DNA of 64,000 nucleotides from Nereocystis luetkeana (GCA_031213475.1 JARUPZ010000012.1:5025530-5089529), one strand, 5' to 3'; shown: positions 34,694 to 47,696, numbered from the stretch's first letter. Program-made: numbers and translations. The notes: generated from the letters alone by a model not told the origin.

Positions 34694-34702
34694 ATCATTC
34701 CG
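34694..34702 (+). repeat. 9-bp target-site duplication, left
   Basis: ATCATTCCG immediately precedes GGCGCGCGCTATGTG, the outer TIR of the left MULE arm. Confidence 0.93.
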
Positions 34703-34903
34703 GGCGCGCGCTATGTGCAGGCGCATCCTGCAAAAATATTTGTGCAGGCGCCGAACGCCTCGAGAACCAATCCACTATAAACCCATTTTTAAATACGAAA
34801 CACCGCACACAAAGAAGCCCTCAAAACAGCAGTTAGACCACAACAGTTCACAGCAGCAGTAGACCAGCACCAGGTCTCGACGTAAGGCACAAGGCACGCA
34901 CAG
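34703..34903 (+). repeat. MULE terminal inverted repeat, outer left
   Basis: About 200 bp, matched in inverted orientation at 48149-48349 (outer right) and, with substitutions, at both inner ends. It contains sub-terminal hairpins around GTGCAGGCGC and GCCGAACGCC. Confidence 0.9.
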
Positions 34904-35206
34904 CAGGAGATCCGCCGCAGATACTGGTTAGCGGGTACGGCGGTGCTGAGGTGCCTGGCGCTGATGATACAAACTCTGTTCCATATTTATTTATCTTGTG
35001 CGATTATGATAGGTTGCGAAGAGTACTCGTAGTGCTGCTGTACAGCAGCAGTAGTACTGCTGCTGTCGTAGTGCTGCACGCAAAACAAGTGGGCCATCCG
35101 TTGCGCGAGGCCATCCCGGGGCCATGATGCATTTCGGGCAGGCCGCCAAGCGACATACAAGGGCACAGCAAAAGAGCAAACATGTATATATACAGGTACA
35201 AGACGC

Positions 35207-35355
35207 CTAATAAGAAACAGGCTAATAAGAAAGCCAGGCTGAGATTTTGAGGAAAATGAGAAATTATGGAGTCGTCATCTTGAAATTATAGGGGGGCAAG
35301 CACCCTATCTCGAATAAGAAATCCAGCCTGGACCATAATTCCTGTTTCTTATTAT
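35207..35355 (+). repeat. MITE of the CTAATAAGAAACAG family (left arm, outer)
   Basis: About 150 bp with terminal inverted repeats CTAATAAGAAACAG and CTGTTTCTTATTA and an internal pair CCAGGCTG/CAGCCTGG. A diverged sister lies at 40612-40760, and mirror copies at 42282-42430 and 47697-47845. Confidence 0.8.
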
Positions 35356-38300
35356 TAATTAATAGGTGCCCTGTGCTACTTGTACCGAGGGTGGACCAAA
35401 ACAAAAGGTGAAAAACTTCTTTACTACTACAAGTTTGTCCTCAATGACATTGCTTTTTTTCGGGGGTTATTATGGTTTATGTGTACGAATCTACCAAGCA
35501 AAAAATAAGGCATCGACGATTGCCATGTTATCAAGCGACTAATGATAGGAAGAGCGTGCAGCAGTACGAGCGTACAGCAGTACGAGCGTACAGCAGACGC
35601 TCGTACGAGTATAATGTAATAATGCTGCACGCGGTCGCACAGCTCCTAGTATTGCAGTTCCGACACACCCCTTACCCCAACAGCCCGGACAGTTGGTCGA
35701 TGGTGCTGCAGTAATCAACGTTTTTCGACATTATTTCTTCACTCAGAAGTCCCCCCGGGGCTATTAACAGGGAATACTCTAAAAGCAAATGAAAATTAAC
35801 ATCCCAATATTTTATTTTGTGTTTCGTCCAGTTATCGATGACAACACTTTGTTTTCCATTCTGTCGTGTGTTGTTTCCTCTTCTTGTCGCGTGCCTTCGG
35901 GCATGGACTACAGTACTACCTCGTAAATATCAACTAAACACGAAACCGCCAAAGCAAGTACCAGGTACCGCACACCAAACGCGGTCACGATAAACCTTAC
36001 GACAAAATCGTAGGAATGCACTCATGATCATGTACTCGCCAGCATGAGAGGTCGTCGCATCCCTAGTCGTGCCCTTAGTAGTAAGGTGGGACAGAGTACA
36101 ACGGGTCTCCGGCCACACAAATAAATAAAATGGAGTACTGATACCGAAGGATCTCGCCGGCCGCAACAAAAACCGTAGTACTACAGTAATACTAGCAGGG
36201 GGGGTAGGAGACTACTAGTTGTACGATTGACTGGCCTTCCTGGTCCCGGCAGCTGAATACCGCGCCTCCACGCTCGACTCATGCCTTTTGCTGCCAAGTC
36301 TCTTCCCCGCGGGCAAACGTACAGTGTCCGGGTTGCCCACGACAACTCCCGTCCCCGACCCGATCCTTGCTGCCTGCTCTACTTGGGCCTCAAATGTCGC
36401 GAACATGTGACGCAGTGTTTCAGGGTCCACAGTGTCTACCCCCTTCGCCACGATTGCTGTGCTTTTCTTCAGGAGATCTACGTACAACTTGCGACGGTCT
36501 TGTACCGTAGGCCCGTGCTCCTTCATTCGCACTAGGGTAGAATTAATGGTCTCGCCACTACGCTCCTGTGCATCATACAGGTTTTCCCCGCCACTACGCT
36601 GGGATGCAGCGTTCTGGACTGCCTTAGTGTTGACTCTACGATCGTGCAAGGCTTCCAACACCTTGGCCTGGACGGCTGGTGCAAGTCCCGCATCTGCAAG
36701 AGGGGTGCAATACGAGAATGGTGGTGTTAAGCCGATGGTTGCTTACCACTTATTCGACAGATTTGATAGTTTGCTGCTAGTGGCCGACGCTCGATTCGCT
36801 GTCGCAGACGCTCGATTTCGTCGGCGTGGGATCACGGTGCCAGGTAGCATGGAATCAGGGGGCCAAATGGGAGAGGGGTGCAAACATGCGTGTTTCTGTG
36901 AAAGTGTGTGTGTTTTCGGACCAATGACACACCCCGAAACATCAGTAGTTGACCAATGGCAGGGAATTGTCGAATAACTCGTGATTTCTACTCGTTAGCT
37001 GACGGGATATAGAGCCTCACAACATGAATGATATCTACGAGAAAATACGTAGCTCTTTCTAGTCTACCGGCGTCAGCCGCACCATGAAACTAAGGGCCCA
37101 TCCAAACGAAGAAAAACGAAAGCTAAAAACAAAAGCTGAAGAGACAAACGAAATTTGCTCGTTTTGGGACACAAGAGAATGGAGTACAAACGCAGGACAC
37201 GCGTGAAAAACAAAAGCTAAAATAAAAAACGCAATAGAGACGACGGTCGTGGTGGAGCACCAGCACGGATTCACAATCCAGCTGCGGTAGAGGCGGCGCA
37301 CAGCCCTGAAAAAAATAGGGGAGTGTGCCCACACGGCTAGTCCACGATATATTACTATTTGCTGCTGCAAGGGCGCCGGCATCCTGAAGCGCGAAATCTG
37401 CGCTCGATAAAGTACGGGTGCTGTTCAAACAGCAGCATCACTTGCTAGAACATACGATTTTATTCAGAACAGCAATGACGGCACCAGGGGTATGTTACTT
37501 GTGTATTGTCTGCTCTCTGTCTTCTGGCTGTCTAGTCTAGTCTACGGGGCGTTCGTAGCTGTGGGTGTCGCTACGGCCTCGCTCCTCGCTGTTTGTTACG
37601 AGGTTATACCTGTTGAGCTACACAGTCACTGACTGAGTACCTCAACATGTATAACCTGTGACTGAGTAGTTCGTTTTAGCTTTTGCTTTCTAGATAAAAT
37701 TTTAATTCCAAAATTATTCATTTAATGGAGAAGCTACAATAAAATCCGCCGGTCTCTTGGGCCCTCATTTTTTTTAATTTGGCGAACCAGAACGAGTGCA
37801 TCTTCATATCTCATCGTCGCTTTTTTTTGTGTTTAGCTTTTTGTTTCTACATAGCTTTGATTTTTAGCCTCAAAATGCTCCGTTGGGACGAGCCCTAACA
37901 GCGTCGGCAAGGGCAAAGAAAAGCCAAATGCCAAGCCACTATCGTAAGCTTTGCTACAGCTTGACAAAACTCTCTACACGCCACCTGCCTGTGAGTTTCG
38001 CCGCCTCAGCCTTCATTGGCGATGACAGAGGCGCCCTCATCTGGTCCTGAACGTCCATCGCCGCTTTGTCTACCTCATGCCCGTGCTCCAGCACCATCGT
38101 CGTCAGTCGGGGGTGCTTGTTCACCAGGCATTTAAGAGGCCATCGTCCGGTTATCTGCAGGGGAAATCGGTGGCCATATTGATTTAATGGTGTCTACTAA
38201 TAATATATAGAATGCCGCGTCATCATCGTTTCGCCGGCAATTAATGCGCCTGCATCAATCCAACGTAACCCTCATGCAACCAAGGTGACGAGCAAAATGT

Positions 38301-40247
38301 AGTTCTCGCATGATTCATCAGCGTGTGCAAGCACAACTGATTGAGTTCCAACGCGATAAACCGGGTTTGTGTTTAGCAGCACCAGGTACATTCGTAGACT
38401 ACCAAGCAACAATTGAAAGCATCCCGGTCTTCAGCTAAGAACGAGACACGTGTACAATATGAACGTACTACTGTACATACGAAGCTGCACCCTACCTTAA
38501 AGCCGCAGCCAGTCCTCTGGCTCGAGGCTTGCCGTGGCACCCTGTGACAACCTGGTGCAGACGCAAGGCAGGGCATGTAAGCCGATAGATTATTCACCGC
38601 TGTTAGACGCCATGCCCATGATGCTCCCTACGGTAAACACGAGTGCCTAGGGCAAACACGACTGCCTAGGGCAAACACGACTGCCACTATTATACTACGA
38701 GCAAAAGCGAGTTTGTGATTAGCACCGCGCCAAATATGAAGGAGCCCTTTTGTCTCCCTTCGAGTACGAACGGTATCCGTACGAAGAACCTGGTACTGGT
38801 ATGATACAAGAAAACAGTCTATGGACCCTGGACATAAAAAAAAGAGGTCAAAACAGCACGGCCCCGGTCGGGGCTAGCATGCTAAAAGCTGGAAGCCGAT
38901 AAGTGTAGACAGCAGTACCAACACAAAATACGTAGCAACGCAAACAAGTTGACGACAGTTAATAAAGATCCTGCTGAGCAAGTTTCTAGCGACAGCATAT
39001 TCTACTGTATCTTTATTAGAAACCGCAGGTTCATATCCTACCCTTCTATCCAGTCCTTCTACTCATTCCTCATCGAAGACTCACCAGGGGCACTCCTCCT
39101 GCGTTCGGCCTGCAGGTCGGTCTGCCGGTTCCGCATGCCATGCACGCATTTCCATGCGACCATGACAAGGCGGCTTCCACTTCCTTTCTCCCTTCTTGAA
39201 GACTCACGTGCAAGCTTCACACCATGTTTCGCGCAAGTCTGCTTCACCACCGATTCCAGGTCCTCCAAGTTTGTTCCCTCCATACGAATGCTCCATACGA
39301 ATGTTGTTCAGCGCAACACGCAACGCTTCCGCGGAGTACGAGAACTGCGGACGCCGAACGCAAAGAGCGGTGATTATACAGCGTTGTGAATGGTGTCAAC
39401 GTTGGCAGGTGCGTGTTATCCACCACCACTACGAGTACTGCTGAAACAGAGGATGAAGCTGGTTTACCGTTGGCTACCTTGGACATTTTCACCGTTAAGT
39501 ATACGTATCATACTATCCATCATATGTACCATATTCAAGAGACAATCGTGTTGGCGGAGAAGGGCCGTAGAAAAGGAGGACAACACAATTGCACCTGCTG
39601 GGAATGTACTACTTTTTGTGTTGTATATCGTACACGGTCGAAAACAACGGTGTTTCTCTGTACCCATGCTGCTGCTACTATGATACAGTATGCTGCTGCA
39701 ATACTGCTGCTGTGCAATTTGTTAGGCTGGGGGAGGGGGGAACTGCTGCTGTTCAGCAAAAGCCCGTATTTACTACGTATGTCACCAGGATCAGCGTGCT
39801 TTTCTGCGCGCGGTTACAGCAAGAGTATACAATACTTCGTATGAGTGCTGCTCCCTGCTTGTGCCACCACCGCAGCCCGCCCCTCTATTTCCAAGTAATG
39901 CGTGATCTCGCCGCATCCGGCCCCCTGACCTTGCCCCCCCGCACCACGACGAGCGCGGGCCGGCGCGGCGCGAGACGGCCGGTTTCCCCTTGTCTGCACC
40001 CTTCCCCCCTACCCACGGCGAAATCCGCGGCCGAAATGCCCCAGGGTGGCGCGCCCGTTTGCGACATACAACACCAACAACAACACCAACAACCTGCAAC
40101 ATCGGCCTACAACCTACCAGGTACAACGTGGTACAACGTGGACCTATGGCCTACGGCTTACATTGTGTCTCACTATTACAGCTACTGTAGTACCCGTACA
40201 CAAGGGCACTGCTGTCAATATCGTATCATACGAAGAACAGTTTTACA

Positions 40248-40585
40248 CAGCTCGCGGCAGATCATCGACTCCCGTTGGATGGTCTAGATTTTTCAAGCCA
40301 GATGCATTTCCGATCTTATGCCATCTAGCTCACGTTGCCCGATCGGAGCGGTATAATCTGCATGATCTCCCAGAGGTCTGGGTTGGATCTGTACTACAGC
40401 AGCATGCAGATCCTGCACAACCTCTCGCAACCGCAGGTATGGAACTACTAGTTGTACTAATGGGTGATCTAGATCATTATATTATGTTATTAATAGTAGA
40501 TTATCTAGATCATCTACAGCAGTACCAGTAGATCATTATCAGATTATCCACAGCAGTAGTAGATCATGATCTGTCCGAGGTGTGC
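40248..40585 (-). repeat. GATC-dense MITE inside MULE, left arm
   Basis: Ends with GATCTGTCCGAGGTGTGC. The middle has GAGGTCTGGGTTGGATCTG. Mirror copy at 42457-42794. It lies in intron 1 of the FAR1-type gene. Confidence 0.8.
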
Positions 40586-40611
40586 AAGTATTATACAGTC
40601 AGTACAGGACA

Positions 40612-40760
40612 GCTAATAAGAAACAGGCTAATACGAAAGCCAGGCTGATATTTAAAGGAAAATATTAAATTCATGAGGCGTTATCTTGAAATTAGTCTAG
40701 AAAGCACCCTCTCTCAAATAAGAAATCCAGCCTGGACCATAGTTTCTGTTTCTTATTAGG
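40612..40760 (+). repeat. MITE of the CTAATAAGAAACAG family (left arm, inner)
   Basis: Same ends and internal inverted pair as 35207-35355, but clearly diverged in the middle, so the two were separate insertions into the MULE before it became a palindrome. Confidence 0.8.
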
Positions 40761-41464
40761 TGTCCGGTACTCTGTACCAACAACACTGTTCGCGTCACAA
40801 AACAAACTCCGACCAACTCACCGTATTTGTGTCGCTCTCGGCATCCACGTTCTGCGCCGGGTCACCGTCACTCCTCGGAGTCGCCGGCGCATCGCCGCCG
40901 TCTGTAGCGCCGCTGCCTGCAGCCGCTGCACTGCTGTCGACACCGATGCCACGCGCTCTCGGAGTCGGCGACGCAGGGTCTGCTCTTGCGCAAAAAAACG
41001 AAAAGGCACCCTCCTCGCTGGTGTCATCCACTTCGATTACCGGTACGCCCCCGTCACACGTCGGGCCACTCGCCCTCGCAGGAGTCGACGCCGCGCCGTC
41101 GTCGTCATCGCCTGCAGCTCCTGCAGCTCTCGCGCAGAAAAAGGAAAACGCACCGTCCTCGCTGGTAGCGTCCACTTCGATCATACCTCCTCCGTCACTA
41201 CCTGCGCTACCCGCGTCTTCCGCATCGTCGCCTGCGGAAGAGTTCCCTACTATATCGAACAGAGAGGTCATCGCAGTCACTGTGCGTGCCCTGTGCCTTA
41301 CGTCGAGACCTGGTGCTGGTCTACTGCTGCTGTGAATTGTTGTGAACTGCTGTTTTGAGGCCGGTGTTTCGTATTTGGAAATGGGTTTGTAGTGGATTGG
41401 TTCTCGAGGCGTTCGGCGCCTGCACAAATATTTTTGCAGGATGCGCCTGCACATAGCACGCGCC

Positions 41465-41473
41465 CGGAATGAT
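41465..41473 (-). repeat. Central 9-bp spacer, inverted copy of the target-site duplication
   Basis: CGGAATGAT is all that lies between the two MULE copies. It is the exact reverse complement of the outer duplication. Confidence 0.95.
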
Positions 41474-41606
41474 GGCGCGTGCTATGTGCAGGCGCATCCT
41501 GCAAAAATATTTGTGCAGGCGCCGAACGCCTCGAGAACCAATCCACTACAAACCCATTTCCCAATACGAAACACCGGCCTCAAAACAGCAGTTCACAACA
41601 ATTCAC

Positions 41607-41738
41607 AGCAGCAGTAGACCAGCACCAGGCACAGCAGCAGTAGACCAGCACCAGGCACAGCAGCAGTAGACCAGCACCAGGCACAGCAGCAGTAGACCAG
41701 CACCAGGCACAGCAGCAGTAGACCAGCACCAGGTCTCG
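41607..41738 (+). repeat. 26-bp minisatellite in inner TIR, 5 units
   Basis: The unit CAGTAGACCAGCACCAGG plus 8 bp recurs five times with a period of exactly 26 bp. The left arm has one unit at the matching place, so the four extra units (104 bp) explain most of the length difference between arms. Confidence 0.9.
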
Positions 41739-42281
41739 ACGTAAGGCACAGGGCACGCACAGTGACTGCGATGACCTCTCTGTTCGATATAGTAGGGAAC
41801 TCTTCCGCAGGCGACGATGCGGAAGACGCGGGTAGCGCAGGTAGTGACGGAGGAGGTATGATCGAAGTGGACGCTACCAGCGAGGACGGTGCGTTTTCCT
41901 TTTTCTGCGCGAGAGCTGCAGGAGCTGCAGGCGATGACGACGACGGCGCGGCGTCGACTCCTGCGAGGGCGAGTGGCCCGACGTGTGACGGGGGCGTACC
42001 GGTAATCGAAGTGGATGACACCAGCGAGGAGGGTGCCTTTTCGTTTTTTTGCTCAAGAGCAGACCCTGCGTCGCCGACTCCGAGAGCGCGTGGCATCGGT
42101 GTCGACAGCAGTGCAGCGGCTGCAGGCAGCGGCGCTACAGACGGCGGCGATGCGCCGGCGACTCCGAGGAGTGACGGTGACCCGGCGCAGAACGTGGATG
42201 CCGAGAGCGACACAAATACGGTGAGTTGGTCGGAGTTTGTTTTGTGACGCGAACAGTGTTGTTGGTACAGAGTACCGGACA

Positions 42282-42430
42282 CCTAATAAGAAACAGAAAC
42301 TATGGTCCAGGCTGGATTTCTTATTTGAGAGAGGGTGCTTTCTAGACTAATTTCAAGATAACGCCTCATGAATTTAATATTTTCCTTTAAATATCAGCCT
42401 GGTTTTCGTATTAGCCTGTTTCTTATTAGC
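42282..42430 (-). repeat. MITE of the CTAATAAGAAACAG family (right arm, inner)
   Basis: Mirror copy of 40612-40760. Confidence 0.8.
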
Positions 42431-42456
42431 TGTCCTGTACTGACTGTATAATACTT

Positions 42457-42794
42457 GCACACCTCGGACAGATCATGATCTACTACTGCTGTGGATAATC
42501 TGATAATGATCTACTGGTACTGCTGTAGATGATCTAGATAATCTACTATTAATAACATAATATAATGATCTAGATCACCCATTAGTACAACTAGTAGTTC
42601 CATACCTGCGGTTGCGAGAGGTTGTGCAGGATCTGCATGCTGCTGTAGTACAGATCCAACCCAGACCTCTGGGAGATCATGCAGATTATACCGCTCCGAT
42701 CGGGCAACGTGAGCTAGATGGCATAAGATCGGAAATGCATCTGGCTTGAAAAATCTAGACCATCCAACGGGAGTCGATGATCTGCCGCGAGCTG
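42457..42794 (+). repeat. GATC-dense MITE inside MULE, right arm
   Basis: Mirror of 40248-40585, starting GCACACCTCGGACAGATC. Confidence 0.8.
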
Positions 42795-45700
42795 TGTAAA
42801 ACTGTTCTTCGTATGATACGATATTGACAGCAGTGCCCTTGTGTACGGGTACTACAGTAGCTGTAATAGTGAGACACAATGTAAGCCGTAGGCCATAGGT
42901 CCACGTTGTACCACGTTGTACCTGGTAGGTTGTAGGCCGATGTTGCAGGTTGTTGGTGTTGTTGTTGGTGTTGTATGTCGCAAACGGGCGCGCCACCCTG
43001 GGGCATTTCGGCCGCGGATTTCGCCGTGGGTAGGGGGGAAGGGTGCAGACAAGGGGAAACCGGCCGTCTCGCGCCGCGCCGGCCCGCGCTCGTCGTGGTG
43101 CGGGGGGGCAAGGTCAGGGGGCCGGATGCGGCGAGATCACGCATTACTTGGAAATAGAGGGGCGGGCTGCGGTGGTGGCACAAGCAGGGAGCAGCACTCA
43201 TACGAAGTATTGTATACTCTTGCTGTAACCGCGCGCAGAAAAGCACGCTGATCCTGGTGACATACGTAGTAAATACGGGCTTTTGCTGAACAGCAGCAGT
43301 TCCCCCCTCCCCCAGCCTAACAAATTGCACAGCAGCAGTATTGCAGCAGCATACTGTATCATAGTAGCAGCAGCATGGGTACAGAGAAACACCGTTGTTT
43401 TCGACCGTGTACGATATACAACACAAAAAGTAGTACATTCCCAGCAGGTGCAATTGTGTTGTCCTCCTTTTCTACGGCCCTTCTCCGCCAACACGATTGT
43501 CTGTTGAATATGGTACATATGATGGATAGTATGATACGTATACTTAACGGTGAAAATGTCCAAGGTAGCCAACGGTAAACCAGCTTCATCCTCTGTTTCA
43601 GCAGTACTCGTAGTGGTGGTGGATAACACGCACCTGCCAACGTTGACACCATTCATAACGCTGTATAATCACCGCTCTTTGCGTTCGGCGTCCGCAGTTC
43701 TCGTACTCCGCGGAAGCGTTGCGTGTTGCGCTGAACAACATTCGTATGGAGCATTCGTATGGAGGGAACAAACTTGGAGGACCTGGAATCGGTGGTGAAG
43801 CAGACTTGCGCGAAACATGGTGTGAAGCTTGCACGTGAGTCTTCAAGAAGGGAGAAAGGAAGTGGAAGCCGCCTTGTCATGGTCGCATGGAAATGCGTGC
43901 ATGGCATGCGGAACCGGCAGACCGACCTGCAGGCCGAACGCAGGAGGAGTGCCCCTGGTGAGTCTTCGATGAGGAATGAGTAGAAGGACTGGATAGAAGG
44001 GTAGGATATGAACCTGCGGTTTCTAATAAAGATACAGTAGAATATGCTGTCGCTAGAAACTTGCTCAGCAGGATCTTTATTAACTGTCGTCAACTTGTTT
44101 GCGTTGCTACGTATTTTGTGTTGGTACTGCTGTCTACACTTATCGGCTTCCAGCTTCTAGCATGCTAGCCCCGACCGGGGCCGTGCTGTTTTGACCTCTT
44201 TTTTTTATGTCCAGGGTCCATAGACTGTTTTCTTGTATCATACCAGTACCAGGTTCTTCGTACGGTTACCGTTCGTACTCGAAGGGAGACAAAAGGGCTC
44301 CTTCATATTTGGCGCGGTGCTAATCACAAACTCGCTTTTGCTCGTAGTATAATAGTGGCAGTCGTGTTTGCCCTAGGCAGTCGTGTTTGCCCTAGGCACT
44401 CGTGTTTACCGTAGGGAGCATCATGGGCATGGCGTCTAACAGCGGTGAATAATCTATCGGCTTACATGCCCTGCCTTGCGTCTGCACCAGGTTGTCACAG
44501 GGTGCCACGGCAAGCCTCGAGCCAGAGGACTGGCTGCGGCTTTAAGGTAGGGTGCAGCTTCGTATGTACAGTAGTACGTTCATATTGTACACGTGTCTCG
44601 TTCTTAGCTGAAGACCGGGATACTTTCAATTGTTGCTTGGTAGTCTACGAATGTACCTGGTGCTGCTAAACACAAACCCGGTTTATCGCGTTGGAACTCA
44701 ATCAGTTGTGCTTGCACACGCTGATGAATCATGCGAGAACTACATTTTGCTCGTCACCTTGGTTGCATGAGGGTTACGTTGGATTGATGCAGGCGCATTA
44801 ATTGCCGGCGAAACGATGATGACGCGGCATTCTATATATTATTAGTAGACACCATTAAATCAATATGGCCACCGATTTCCCCTGCAGATAACCGGACGAT
44901 GGCCTCTTAAATGCCTGGTGAACAAGCACCCCCGACTGACGACGATGGTGCTGGAGCACGGGCATGAGGTAGACAAAGCGGCGATGGACGTTCAGGACCA
45001 GATGAGGGCGCCTCTGTCATCGCCAATGAAGGCTGAGGCGGCGAAACTCACAGGCAGGTGGCGTGTAGAGAGTTTTGTCAAGCTGTAGCAAAGCTTACGA
45101 TAGTGGCTTGGCATTTGGCTTTTCTTTGCCCTTGCCGACGCTGTTAGGGCTCGTCCCAACGGAGCATTTTGAGGCTAAAAATCAAAGCTATGTAGAAACA
45201 AAAAGCTAAACACAAAAAAAAGCGACGATGAGATATGAAGATGCACTCGTTCTGGTTCGCCAAATTAAAAAAAATGAGGGCCCAAGAGACCGGCGGATTT
45301 TATTGTAGCTTCTCCATTAAATTAATAATTTTGGAATTAAAATTTTATCTAGAAAGCAAAAGCTAAAACGAACTACTCAGTCACAGGTTATACATGTTGA
45401 GGTACTCAGTCAGTGACTGTGTAGCTCAACAGGTATAACCTCGTAACAAACAGCGAGGAGCGAGGCCGTAGCGACACCCACAGCTACGAACGCCCCGTAG
45501 ACTAGACTAGACAGCCAGAAGACAGAGAGCAGACAATACACAAGTAACATACCCCTGGTGCCGTCATTGCTGTTCTGAATAAAATCGTATGTTCTAGCAA
45601 GTGATGCTGCTGTTTGAACAGCACCCGTACTTTATCGAGCGCAGATCTCGCGCTTCAGGATGCCGGCGCCCTTGCAGCAGCAAATAGTAATATATCGTGG

Positions 45701-47696
45701 ACTAGCCGTGTGGGCACACTCCCCTATTTTTTTCAGGGCTGTGCGCCGCCTCTACCGCAGCTGGATTGTGAATCCGTGCTGGTGCTCCACCACGACCGTC
45801 GTCTCTATTGCGTTTTTTATTTTAGCTTTTGTTTTTCACGCGTGTCCTGCGTTTGTACTCCATTCTCTTGTGTCCCAAAACGAGCAAATTTCGTTTGTCT
45901 CTTCAGCTTTTGTTTTTAGCTTTCGTTTTTCTTCGTTTGGATGGGCCCTTAGTTTCATGGTGCGGCTGACGCCGGTAGACTAGAAAGAGCTACGTATTTT
46001 CTCGTAGATATCATTCATGTTGTGAGGCTCTATATCCCGTCAGCTAACGAGTAGAAATCACGAGTTATTCGACAATTCCCTGCCATTGGTCAACTACTGA
46101 TGTTTCGGGGTGTGTCATTGGTCCGAAAACACACACACTTTCACAGAAACACGCATGTTTGCACCCCTCTCCCGTTTGGCCCCCTGATTCCATGCTACCT
46201 GGCACCGTGATCCCACGCCGACGAAATCGAGCGTCTGCGACAGCGAATCGAGCGTCGGCCACTAGCAGCAAACAACCAAATCTGTCGAATAAGTGGTAAG
46301 CAACCATCGGCTTAACACCACCATTCTCGTATTGCACCCCTCTTGCAGATGCGGGACTTGCACCAGCCGTCCAGGCCAAGGTGTTGGAAGCCTTGCACGA
46401 TCGTAGAGTCAACACTAAGGCAGTCCAGAACGCTGCATCCCAGCGTAGTGGCGGGGAAAACCTGTATGATGCACAGGAGCGTAGTGGCGAAACCATTAAT
46501 TCTACCCTAGTGCGAATGAAGGAGCACGGGCCTACGGTACAAGACCGTCGCAAGTTGTACGTAGATCTCCTGAAGAAAAGCACAGCAATCGTGGCGAAGG
46601 GGGTAGACACTGTGGACCGTGAAACACTGCGTCACATGTTCGCGACATTTGAGGCCCAAGTAGAGCAGGCAGCAAGGATCGGGTCGGGGACGGGAGTTGT
46701 CGTGGGCAACCCGGACACTGTACGTTTGCCCGCGGGGAAGAGACTTGGCAGCAAAAGGCGTAAGTCGGGCGTGGAGGCGCGGTATTCAGCTGCCGGGACC
46801 AGGAAGGCCAGTCAATCGTACAACTAGTAGTCTCCTACCCCCCCTGCTAGTATTACTGTAGTACTACGGTTTTTGTTGCGGCCGGCGAGATCCTTCGGTA
46901 TCAGTACTCCATTTTATTTATTTGTGTGGCCGGAGACCCGTTGTACTCTGTCCCACCTTACTACTAAGGGCACGACTAGGGATGCGACGACCTCTCATGC
47001 TGGCGAGTACATGATCATGAGTGCATTCCTACGATTTTGTCGTAAGGTTTATCGTGACCGCGTTTGGTGTGCGGTACCTGGTACCAGGTACTTGCTTTGG
47101 CGGTTTCGTGTTTAGTTGATATTTACGAGGTAGTACTGTAGTCCATGCCCGAAGGCACGCGACAAGAAGAGGAAACAACACACGACAGAATGGAAAACAA
47201 AGTGTTGTCATCGATAACTGGACGAAACACAAAATAAAATATTGGGATGTTAATTTTCATTTGCTTTTAGAGTATTCCCTGTTAATAGCCCCGGGGGGAC
47301 TTCTGAGTGAAGAAATAATGTCGAAAAACGTTGATTATTGCAGCAGCATCGACCAACTGTCCGGGCTGTTGGGGTAAGGGGTGTGTCGGAACTGCAATAC
47401 TAGGAGCTGTGCGACCGCGTGCAGATTTATTATTACATTATACTAGTACGAGCGTCTGCTGTACGCTCGTACTGCTGTACGCTCGTACTGCTGCACGCTC
47501 TTCCTATCATTAGTCGCTTGATAACATGGCAATCGTCGATGCCTTATTTTTTGCTTGGTAGATTCGTACACATAAACCATAATAACCCCCGAAAAAAAGC
47601 AATGTCATTGAGGACAAACTTGTAGTAGTAAAAAAGTTTTTCACCTTTTGTTTTGGTCCACCCTCGGTACAAGTAGCACAGGGCACCTATTAATTA

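Larger units (their letters stand above)
36215..41271 (-). pseudogene. FAR1-type zinc-finger protein gene of the MULE, left copy, frameshifted
   Basis: This is the mirror copy of the gene in the right arm. Minus-strand exons are 41271-40822, 39344-39085, 38551-38496, 38154-37989 and 36693-36215. It has the same 13-bp duplication in exon 2 (39278-39303), so the frameshift predates the inverted pairing or was spread by gene conversion. Exon 5 differs from the right copy at a few residues, e.g. TVDPETL against TVDRETL and KRHESSVEA against KRRKSGVEA. A second difference is one Ala/Ser codon in the FFCARAD repeat of exon 1. Confidence 0.66.
34703..41464 (-). mobile_element. MULE copy, left arm (6762 bp)
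   Basis: The TIRs are 34703-34903 and about 41280-41464. They share GTGCAGGCGCATCCTGC and GCCGAACGCCTCGAG blocks but differ in detail, so the outer and inner ends can be told apart. Outer ends read CTATAAACCC where inner ends read CTACAAACCC. The gene inside runs on the minus strand. The copy also contains a GATC-dense MITE and two MITEs of the CTAATAAGAAACAG family. Confidence 0.93.
41771..46827 (+). pseudogene. FAR1-type zinc-finger protein gene of the MULE, right copy, frameshifted
   Basis: Exons I infer are 41771-42220, 43698-43957, 44491-44546, 44888-45053 and 46349-46827. Exon 1 (150 codons) is acidic and carries two copies of an IEVD(A/D)TSE(D/E)GAFSFFCARA-like motif. Exons 2-4 encode a FAR1/WRKY-GCM1-type finger: WKCVHG, then RTGCGFK, then VLEHGHEVD, i.e. 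C-x35-C-x26-H-x-H. Exon 5 is helical and charged (VLEALHDRRVNTKAV). Exon 2 contains a perfect 13-bp tandem duplication (CATTCGTATGGAG at 43739-43751 and 43752-43764) that shifts the frame; without it the model is about 465 aa. Exon 4 needs a GC donor (ACAG|GCAGGT) to stay in phase with exon 5; the nearby GT donor gives a quick stop. FAR1 proteins are MULE-derived DNA-binding factors, so a role at the TIRs is plausible. No catalytic domain is present. Confidence 0.68.

Noticed and set aside
39589..40287. 232-residue open frame, repeated at 42755-43453
   Set aside because: It runs through intron 1 of the FAR1-type gene on the opposite strand and into a GATC-dense MITE; its Cys/Tyr-rich composition is not protein-like.
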